The translations under genes and the position numbers were made by a program. From Comamonadaceae bacterium (GTDB lineage: Bacteria; Pseudomonadota; Gammaproteobacteria; Burkholderiales; Burkholderiaceae_C): DNA of 5,149 bases. Every line of letters starts with the position of its first letter. Position 1 is the first letter of the stretch. Location: assembly GCA_947455585.1 (NCBI GenBank), contig CANGOY010000161.1:1-5149 (forward strand), written 5' to 3'. Of the stretch, positions 1-3,681 are shown one piece after another. A model generated the notes under the pieces. It searched no databases and was not told the origin of the DNA. It saw only the letters and a list, made by a program, of their open reading frames with translations.

Positions 1-56
1 CGCTACGGCACAAGCCAAAAGCGAGCAAGAAGGAGGTGAAAACCGACCCATCGTGA
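1..56 (+). CDS. Possible C-terminal end of the IS21 helper ATPase IstB (partial)
   Basis: In the frame starting at base 3 the sequence reads LRHKPKASKKEVKTDPS and stops at TGA 54-56. A short basic tail of this sort (SYRLRxK followed by a lysine-rich end) is how many IstB proteins finish, and istB normally lies closest to the right end of IS21 elements. The stop codon lies inside the innermost copy of the terminal repeat motif (ATCGTGACCG). Two other frames are also open over part of this stretch: one stops at 37-39 and one at 74-76. The choice of frame is therefore a guess until the sequence to the left is seen. IstB is the AAA+ ATPase that helps the IstA transposase select targets. Confidence 0.3.
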   Translation, partial: LRHKPKASKKEVKTDPS

Positions 57-67
57 CCGATGGTTCT
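50..67 (+). repeat. Third, inverted copy of the IS terminal motif
   Basis: Bases 50-67 (ATCGTGACCGATGGTTCT) match the reverse complement of 118-135 at 17 of 18 positions, so the motif also occurs inverted about 50 bases inside the element. The two arms enclose 50 bases (68-117). It could be a further transposase site, or the arms could form a hairpin in RNA or single-stranded DNA at the element end. The function is inferred; the repeat itself is directly visible. Confidence 0.6.
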
Positions 68-102
68 ACAATTTAAGTGCGCAACATCATCTGGCTGCAC
101 AG

Positions 103-149
103 CGGTCACGATCGACCAGAATCATCGGTCACGATCTCCAGAATACGCA
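103..149 (-). repeat. Tandem terminal repeats of the IS21-like element
   Basis: Two near-identical units lie head to tail. The outer one spans 149 down to 126 and the inner one 125 down to 103. On the - strand each contains ATTCTGG, then a short variable step (AGATCG in the outer, TCGATCG in the inner), then TGACCG. The repeat period is 23 bases. These are the expected transposase-binding sites at the element tip. The TGA in the inner unit also provides the stop codon (106-108) of the truncated serC reading frame. Confidence 0.7.
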
Positions 150-429
150 AAGTGCTCTTGCCCCTTAAAAAGTTCATTGGGATCATCGAGAACTGAAGCG
201 AACTGCCACCTTGCAAAAATAGGACGTGATATCCCTCTGGAATGTTCAGAAGTTGCTTTATGTTGGTTTCCGCTTCATCCAGCACGCTTCGAAACCAATC
301 AGATCGGTGGCTCATTCCAAGAATTGATACGCCAGTTTCGGGGAGTGCCAAGATGGCTTGGGATGCCTGATTCAAGACAGATTGCGCTAAAGCGCCCGGA
401 CCGCCTGAGAAGTTGTGGTGTGTCGACAT
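106..429 (-). pseudogene. serC: serC-type phosphoserine aminotransferase, N-terminal fragment cut by the IS
   Basis: The frame starts MSTHHNFSGGPGAL and follows the phosphoserine aminotransferase fold: the NFSxGPxxLP-like N-terminus, GMSHRS at 38-43 (His41-Arg42 match the substrate-binding HR pair of E. coli SerC), and VLFLQGGSSLQFSMIPMN at 69-86, which includes the cofactor-phosphate loop. Native sequence ends at residue 93 (KST, bases 151-159). The last 14 residues and the TGA are read from the IS end. Family members are about 360 residues long, so the PLP lysine and all of the large and C-terminal domains are missing and the product cannot be active. SerC would convert phosphohydroxypyruvate and glutamate to phosphoserine in serine and PLP synthesis. 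The start is fixed by an in-frame TAA at 439-441; the ribosome site is weak. It lies 34 bases downstream of the 140-residue gene on the same strand, so the two were probably co-transcribed. The GVSILGMSHRS/QGGSSLQF style differs from the usual betaproteobacterial SerC, suggesting a paralogue or transferred copy. The 3' part may survive across the element. Confidence 0.85.
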
Positions 430-463
430 TCTTTGCTTTTATGGGTAGAACTTTTCTAAGTCT

Positions 464-886
464 TTAAGCAACCGTATTTACGTTGCTGCCAATTCCCATC
501 AAGGCAAACACGCTTGATTGCTGAGCGGTGATATTTGCACTGGCTAGAGCTGCCGCTGCCTTTTGAGCCGCAGTAGTTTTTGTTGATGCTGTGCTGACGC
601 TTGAGGTCGTGGCTGTTGAAGTCCCTTTCCCGTTATTTTTGGGCTGCATATCTAAAGCGGCCTTTTGTGCTCCCGCCAAATCTTCGGAGCGAAGTGCTTG
701 GTACAAGCGGCCCAGTGGGCTCGTATTGTTCTTAGCCATTACAGGCAGTCCTGACGCCGCATAAGCCTTTTGAGCGGAAGCCATGTCACCAGCTTTTAAC
801 GCTGAGAACAGATTATTCATATTCTGTTGTTTTTGCTGGAGACCTGTTGCGTAGGTGCTTTGTGCTGCGATATTGTTGATTGACAT
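464..886 (-). CDS. Unrecognised 140-residue protein with two similar helical units
   Basis: I do not recognise a named family. The N-terminus is Asn/Gln rich (LQQKQQNMNN, 16-25). Two related segments follow: LFSALKAGDMASAQKAY (26-42) and LYQALRSEDLAGAQKAA (61-77). They share the pattern LxxALxxxDxAxAQKA and probably form helix-turn-helix hairpins, a short TPR-like arrangement. Residues 83-108 are a Thr/Ser/Lys-rich, probably disordered linker. A short Ala-rich helix (108-118) and a C-terminal tail FALMGIGSNVNTVA complete it. There is no signal peptide, membrane segment or cysteine. Small proteins with repeated ALQSGDLxxAQxAF units occur in many Proteobacteria as hypothetical proteins, and this resembles them. 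The start is the first ATG after an in-frame TGA at 905-907; only a weak ribosome site (GAG) precedes it. A perfect palindrome lies 28 bases upstream of the start codon. The gene is followed by the truncated serC. It looks like a real gene because of the internal repeat and clean boundaries; its role is unknown. Confidence 0.7.
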   Translation of the reverse strand: MSINNIAAQSTYATGLQQKQQNMNNLFSALKAGDMASAQKAYAASGLPVMAKNNTSPLGRLYQALRSEDLAGAQKAALDMQPKNNGKGTSTATTSSVSTASTKTTAAQKAAAALASANITAQQSSVFALMGIGSNVNTVA

Positions 887-913
887 GAGTGCTCGGTGAC
901 GCTTTCACGTCAA

Positions 914-932
914 GTTCATCTAGATGATGAAC
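914..932. promoter_or_regulatory. Perfect inverted repeat just upstream of the 140-residue gene
   Basis: GTTCATC (914-920) and GATGAAC (926-932) are perfect inverted arms around TAGAT, and CATCTAGATG (917-926) is itself a 10-base palindrome. The site begins 28 bases before the start codon at 886, where a repressor operator or a 5'-leader hairpin would be expected. The palindrome is visible; the regulatory role is inferred from position. No T run follows on either strand, so it is not a terminator. Confidence 0.45.
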
Positions 933-1006
933 ACAATGCAAGAATCGAGCCTTATCTAAATTGACGCTTGCAAAGGGGATTGAAATTCGTTGCAAACTCC
1001 ATCTGT

Positions 1007-1025
1007 GTGTCACTCCAAGTGACAC
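1007..1025. promoter_or_regulatory. Perfect 8-base inverted repeat (GTGTCACT-cca-AGTGACAC)
   Basis: Arms 1007-1014 and 1018-1025 are perfectly complementary with a 3-base spacer. Size and symmetry fit a dimeric DNA-binding protein, such as a transcription regulator or recombinase accessory factor. The site is about 120 bases upstream of the 140-residue gene start on the - strand and lies beside a second palindrome. The function is inferred. Confidence 0.4.
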
Positions 1026-1031
1026 TGCCAC

Positions 1032-1047
1032 CGTTACTGCGGTAACG
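1032..1047. promoter_or_regulatory. Second inverted repeat (CGTTAC-tgcg-GTAACG)
   Basis: CGTTAC (1032-1037) and GTAACG (1042-1047) form a perfect 6-base inverted repeat with a 4-base spacer, starting six bases after the end of the preceding palindrome. Two adjacent palindromes suggest a compact protein-binding region, although each alone could be chance. There is no T run, so it is not a terminator. Confidence 0.3.
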
Positions 1048-1133
1048 CTCAAGCAGCAAGCGTAACAAGCAACACGTAAATCAGTGCGCCAGTACGCTGA
1101 AACAGGCTAGAGTTACCCTGTGCTGCAGACTTG

Positions 1134-1176
1134 AAAAAACGCTGTTTGTTGGGGTGTTTAAAGCATTGCACAGCGT
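1134..1176 (-). terminator. Weak terminator-like hairpin, - strand
   Basis: On the - strand, ACGCTGT (1176-1170) pairs with ACAGCGT (1145-1139) across a 24-base loop, and six Ts follow (1139-1134). The loop is long for an intrinsic terminator, so it is weaker than the hairpin at 1194-1217. It would act on the same - strand transcripts and might be a backup. Confidence 0.3.
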
Positions 1177-1193
1177 GGGTTGTGTGCAGGCGT

Positions 1194-1217
1194 AAAAAAA
1201 GCAGCCGATTGCTGCTT
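1194..1217 (-). terminator. Rho-independent terminator, - strand
   Basis: On the - strand, AAGCAGC (1217-1211) and GCTGCTT (1205-1199) form a perfect 7-base stem around the loop AATCG, followed by a T run (1200-1194) that overlaps the end of the stem. It lies about 100 bases downstream of the tRNA-Leu fragment on the same strand, so it would end transcripts started at the tRNA promoter and insulate the 140-residue gene from them. No gene ends immediately in front of it in this window, consistent with material having been lost or replaced between the tRNA and the terminator. Confidence 0.75.
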
Positions 1218-1318
1218 GTTGGAACTTTTGGCGCTAACGTGTCCTACAGTGTGTAGTACATTTTTTAAAACCTTTGTGTAACACTCGTAGACCTTGATTT
1301 AAACCTTTTGGACTATTT
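1218..1318. other. Gene-free A+T-rich stretch replacing the tRNA 3' half; possible attachment-site remnant
   Basis: No coding sequence is supportable here. The stretch holds short symmetric motifs: CTACA-gtg-TGTAG (1244-1256), GTGT-a-ACAC (1276-1284), and GGACT/AGTCC arms (1310-1314 and 1324-1328) that span the break in the tRNA and put a 9-base loop where the anticodon loop should be. Sequence for the tRNA variable arm, T arm and 3' acceptor strand is absent. Clusters of short repeats next to a tRNA anticodon loop resemble attachment regions of tyrosine-recombinase elements, but no integrase gene is in the window. The assignment is speculative. Confidence 0.25.
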
Positions 1319-1357
1319 TTTTGAGTCCCCTGCGTCTACCAATTTCACCACCCGGGC
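1319..1357 (-). tRNA. tRNA-Leu(CAA), 5' half only (truncated)
   Basis: Read on the - strand from 1357, the sequence has the leucine tRNA acceptor strand GCCCGGG, then the D arm TGGTGAAATTGGTAGACGC, then the 5' anticodon stem GGGGA and the loop CTCAAAA with anticodon CAA. A complete gene would continue with TCCCC to close the anticodon stem, a long class II variable arm, GGTTCGA in the T arm, and CCCGGGC to close the acceptor. None of these occurs downstream on this strand within the window. Bases 1314-1318 give AAATA where TCCCC is required. The fragment therefore cannot fold into a tRNA. Breakage exactly at the anticodon loop is a known crossover position for integrative elements, and the E. 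coli gene for the CAA-reading leucine tRNA (leuX) is a well-known island site. A working copy must exist elsewhere unless tRNA-Leu(UAA) wobble covers UUG. Confidence 0.85.
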
Positions 1358-1375
1358 ACGGGAGAGAAGAGCAAT

Positions 1376-1404
1376 ATTATGGCATAGATTTTTAGTCACG
1401 CTAA
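1376..1404 (-). promoter_or_regulatory. Candidate promoter of the tRNA-Leu fragment
   Basis: On the - strand a CATAAT -10 element (1381-1376; five of six match TATAAT) is preceded by a 17-base spacer and TTAGCG (1404-1399), a poor -35. Initiation would fall roughly 10 bases before the tRNA 5' end at 1357, a usual leader length. It suggests the tRNA fragment still has its native promoter and could be transcribed to the hairpin at 1194-1217. Confidence 0.4.
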
Positions 1405-1534
1405 TTAGATGGTGCAAAAACTTTCTCCGTTCATGGTTTGCGGCAGTCTCGGGGGCTGTGGTGCGCCTGCATTGGCGTGAGAGACGGTCTGCATCATCCT
1501 TGTGTTTTGAAAAGTAATTCATTTTGAACATGTC

Positions 1535-1552
1535 GCGGCGAAGAATTGCCGC
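1535..1552 (+). other. Hairpin in the cysM upstream region
   Basis: GCGGC (1535-1539) and GCCGC (1548-1552) are inverted arms with an 8-base loop, followed by TTTCAC. The hairpin is 81 bases before the cysM start. The T run is too short for a convincing terminator. It may be part of the cysM 5' leader. No clear promoter or ribosome site was found between it and cysM. The rest of the 275-base gap 1358-1632 holds only the tRNA promoter candidate. Confidence 0.25.
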
Positions 1553-1632
1553 TTTCACTGCGCCAATTCAAATCATTGGGCGTGCGCATGGCCGCATTCC
1601 GCTGCATCTGACTTATGGCACAGTAACACCCT

Positions 1633-2547
1633 ATGAGTTCACACCTGATTTACCCCACGATTGAAGACGCGATTGGTAAGACGCCTTTGGTCGCTTTGCA
1701 GCGCATCGGCGCGGCTGACAACGCCCAGCGCGGCAACGTGATTTTGGGCAAGCTCGAAGGCAACAACCCCGCCGGTTCCGTGAAGGACCGCCCCGCTTTG
1801 TCGATGATTCAACGTGCCCAAGAGCGCGGCGACATCAAGCCAGGCGACACCTTGATTGAAGCCACGTCGGGCAACACCGGCATTGCACTGGCCATGGCCG
1901 CGGCCATCAAGGGCTATCGCATGGTGCTCATCATGCCGGAGGACTTGTCGATTGAGCGTGCACAGACCATGAAGGCGTTTGGCGCCGAGCTCATCTTGAC
2001 GCCCAAGAGCGGTGGTATGGAATACGCCCGCGACTTGGCCGAGCGCATGCAAGCCGAGGGCAAAGGCCGCATGCTCGACCAGTTCGCCAACGAAGACAAC
2101 CCGCGCATCCATTACGAAACCACTGGCCCTGAGCTGTGGGAGCAAACGCAGGGCCGCATCACGCACTTCGTGAGCGCCATGGGCACGACTGGCACTATCA
2201 CCGGTGTGTCGCGCTTTTTGAAAGAGAAGAACCCCGCCATTCGCATCATCGGCGCGCAGCCCTCTGAAGGCTCGCGCATTCCTGGTATTCGCAAATGGCC
2301 GCAGGAATATTTGCCCAAAATTTACGACGCCAGCCATGTGGATGAATTGGTCTATGTGAGCCAAGACGATGCCGAAGAGATGTGCCGCCGCATGGCGCGT
2401 GAGGAAGGCATCTTTGCCGGCATCTCTGCTGCGGGTGCGTGTTGGGTGGCGATGCAAGTTGCGCAGCAGGTGAAGAACGCGACGGTTGCTTTTATCGTGT
2501 GCGACCGTGGCGACCGTTACTTGTCTACTGGAGTGTTCCCCGCATGA
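1633..2547 (+). CDS. cysM: Cysteine synthase B (O-acetylserine sulfhydrylase B)
   Basis: This PLP enzyme makes cysteine from O-acetylserine and sulfide; CysM enzymes can also use thiosulfate, giving S-sulfocysteine. At 304 residues it is the size of E. coli CysM (303). Visible motifs are GKTPLV (15-20), NPAGSVKDRPA (45-55) with the PLP lysine Lys51, the substrate loop TSGNTG (78-83), the phosphate-binding GTTGT (184-188), and the ending CDRGDRYLSTGVF (290-302), which is characteristic of CysM and separates it from CysK. The start is the first ATG after an in-frame TAA at 1624-1626. The bases before it (AACACCCT) show no Shine-Dalgarno sequence, so initiation may be weak or use a leaderless-like mode. 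The last codon and stop overlap the next gene start as ATGA, so tusA is probably translationally coupled. Codon use is G+C rich and unlike the region to the left. Frame and motifs are intact. Confidence 0.97.
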   Translation: MSSHLIYPTIEDAIGKTPLVALQRIGAADNAQRGNVILGKLEGNNPAGSVKDRPALSMIQRAQERGDIKPGDTLIEATSGNTGIALAMAAAIKGYRMVLIMPEDLSIERAQTMKAFGAELILTPKSGGMEYARDLAERMQAEGKGRMLDQFANEDNPRIHYETTGPELWEQTQGRITHFVSAMGTTGTITGVSRFLKEKNPAIRIIGAQPSEGSRIPGIRKWPQEYLPKIYDASHVDELVYVSQDDAEEMCRRMAREEGIFAGISAAGACWVAMQVAQQVKNATVAFIVCDRGDRYLSTGVFPA

Positions 2548-2771
2548 ACATCGATGTCGAGCTGGACACACGCGGCCTGAATTGCCCGCTGCCAATTTTG
2601 AAAGCCAAAAAAGCGCTGACCGCCATGGAGAGCGGTCAGGTGCTTAAGGTGGTGTCAACCGACACAGGCTCGGTGCGCGACTTTGTGGCGTTTGCCAAAC
2701 AAACTGGCAATGAGCTGTTGTCGCAAACCACAGAGGGCAGCGACTTTGTTCATATTCTTAAGCGACGTTGA
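2544..2771 (+). CDS. tusA: TusA-family sulfur carrier (sulfurtransferase)
   Basis: This is a 75-residue cytoplasmic protein of the TusA/SirA family, small alpha/beta carriers that accept persulfide sulfur on one cysteine and pass it on, for example to tRNA 2-thiouridine or molybdenum cofactor synthesis. The signature LDTRGLNCPLPILKAKKAL (7-25) holds the CPxP motif with Cys14 as carrier residue; the rest (VVSTDTGSVRDFVAFAKQTGNEL) follows the family. E. coli TusA is 81 residues, so this is slightly short but complete. The ATG at 2544 is chosen because the motif sits at the usual distance from it, GGAG (2530-2533) lies 10 bases upstream, and it overlaps the cysM stop as ATGA. Coupling to cysM links sulfur delivery to cysteine synthesis. 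The name tusA is a family call; TusA-like paralogues with other partners exist and cannot be excluded. The final codons overlap those of galU on the other strand. Confidence 0.88.
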   Translation: MNIDVELDTRGLNCPLPILKAKKALTAMESGQVLKVVSTDTGSVRDFVAFAKQTGNELLSQTTEGSDFVHILKRR

Positions 2772-3642
2772 GTTGCTTGAGATAGTCGCGGAATTCGGCG
2801 CCCACTTCCGCGTGTTCTAAGGCCAGCTCGACGCTGGCTTGCAAGAAGCCCACTTTGCTACCGCAATCAAAGCGCTTGCCTTCGTACGCATAGGCCAACA
2901 CTTTTTCTGTTGCCAACAAACCTGCAATGCCGTCGGTGAGTTGAATCTCACCTTGCACACCACGCCCGCCTGCACGGATACGCTCGAACACCGCAGGGGT
3001 CAAGATGTAGCGGCCAGCCACTGTGGTGCGTGAGGGCGCCACTTCAGCTTTAGGCTTTTCCACCATTTGCTGGATGTCGACCAAGCGGTTACCAATGTCC
3101 TTGCCCGCCACCACACCGTAGCGGTGCACATGCTCAAGCGGCACTTCTTGCACGGCCAACACAGAAGACTGGGTGCGTGCAAACACTTCAGCCATTTGTT
3201 TCAACACGCCAGGACCACCGGCTTTGCCGCGCATCAAGTCGTCTGCCAGCAAGACGGCGAAAGGCTCGTCGCCCACCAAGCGCTCGGCGCACAACACGGC
3301 GTGGCCAAGACCCAAGGCGCGTGCTTGGCGCACGTACACGCATTGCATGTCAGAGGGTTGCACGCTGCGCACGATGTCGAGCAGGGCTTGTTTGCCTGCG
3401 GCTTCGAGTTCGGTCTCTAACTCGTAGGCCATGTCAAAGTGGTCTTCAATGGCGCGTTTGCTGCGGCCTGTGACAAAAATCATTTCACGAATGCCAGCCT
3501 CGTAGGCCTCTTCCACCGCGTATTGAATAAGCGGCTTGTCCACCACCGTCAGCATTTCTTTGGGACTGGCCTTGGTGGCGGGCAAGAAGCGTGTGCCCAT
3601 GCCTGCGACGGGAAATACGGCTTTGGTGAGGGGTTTGGTCAT
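2758..3642 (-). CDS. galU: UTP-glucose-1-phosphate uridylyltransferase
   Basis: GalU makes UDP-glucose and pyrophosphate from UTP and glucose-1-phosphate, supplying lipopolysaccharide, capsule, trehalose and galactose metabolism. The 294-residue length is normal. Motifs in order: nucleotide-binding PVAGMGTRFLPATKASPKEM (11-30), ADD (133-135) in the metal-binding region, VEKP (194-197) with the catalytic-region lysine, RYILTP (211-216), GEIQLTD (231-237), and FDCGSKVGFLQA (258-269). These are the standard GalU set, distinct from glucose-1-phosphate thymidylyltransferases. The ATG at 3640-3642 places the Rossmann loop at the usual distance from the N-terminus; no strong Shine-Dalgarno sequence is seen. 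It follows valS by 39 bases on the same strand with no terminator between, so valS-galU is probably one transcript. Its stop codon (2758-2760) lies inside the end of tusA. Confidence 0.97.
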   Translation of the reverse strand: MTKPLTKAVFPVAGMGTRFLPATKASPKEMLTVVDKPLIQYAVEEAYEAGIREMIFVTGRSKRAIEDHFDMAYELETELEAAGKQALLDIVRSVQPSDMQCVYVRQARALGLGHAVLCAERLVGDEPFAVLLADDLMRGKAGGPGVLKQMAEVFARTQSSVLAVQEVPLEHVHRYGVVAGKDIGNRLVDIQQMVEKPKAEVAPSRTTVAGRYILTPAVFERIRAGGRGVQGEIQLTDGIAGLLATEKVLAYAYEGKRFDCGSKVGFLQASVELALEHAEVGAEFRDYLKQLNVA

Positions 3643-3681
3643 ATGCGTGAATTTGATATTTTTGCCAAGTGTAGCGAGGCT

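Larger units (their letters stand above)
1..149 (+). mobile_element. End of an IS21-like insertion sequence (partial, continues left of window)
   Basis: The right-hand boundary of an insertion sequence is visible. Read outward on the - strand from position 149, the element begins TGCGTATTCTGG and has two successive copies of a 23-24 base unit ending in GATCGTGACCG. Multiple terminal repeats of this kind, rather than one simple inverted repeat, are typical of IS21-family ends, where IstA binds several sites. The boundary at 149/150 is where similarity of the neighbouring gene to phosphoserine aminotransferase stops, and it coincides with the start of the terminal repeat. Only the tip is in the window, so the transposase genes and the other end are not visible. 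The family assignment comes from repeat architecture and remembered similarity, so it is probable, not proven. Confidence 0.65.

Noticed and set aside
60..467. + strand open frame of 135 codons preceded by a perfect AAGGAGGTGA at 30-39
   Set aside because: It runs antisense through the serC fragment and the IS tip, has no recognisable domain, and the Shine-Dalgarno match is over 20 bases from its ATG. The match lies in probable istB coding sequence.
813..1052. - strand open frame of 79 codons
   Set aside because: It overlaps the start of the better supported 140-residue gene in another frame, runs through the palindromes and shows no protein-like pattern.
1221..1234. Sigma-54-like GG-N10-GC spacing (GGAACTTTTGGCGC)
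   Set aside because: Apart from the GG and GC dinucleotides the match to TGGCAC-N5-TTGC is poor and no gene starts suitably downstream.
1194..1357. Group I intron interrupting tRNA-Leu in its anticodon loop
   Set aside because: ATAGTCC near the break recalls a group I core element, but it lies at the wrong end, the other core pairings are not seen, and no 3' exon of the tRNA occurs anywhere left of it in the window.
1313..1558. - strand open frame ending RVVKLVDAGDSKK
   Set aside because: This ending is the familiar false translation of a tRNA-Leu gene, which is what revealed the tRNA fragment.
1530..1664. 44-codon + strand frame (MSRRRIAAFTAPIQ...) overlapping the cysM start
   Set aside because: No ribosome site and no known motif. 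It could be an upstream regulatory frame for cysM, but nothing beyond being open supports it.
1639..2595. 318-codon - strand frame opposite cysM
   Set aside because: It is a shadow of the G+C-rich cysM codons: Ala/Arg/His-rich, without a domain, and opposite a gene with complete motifs.
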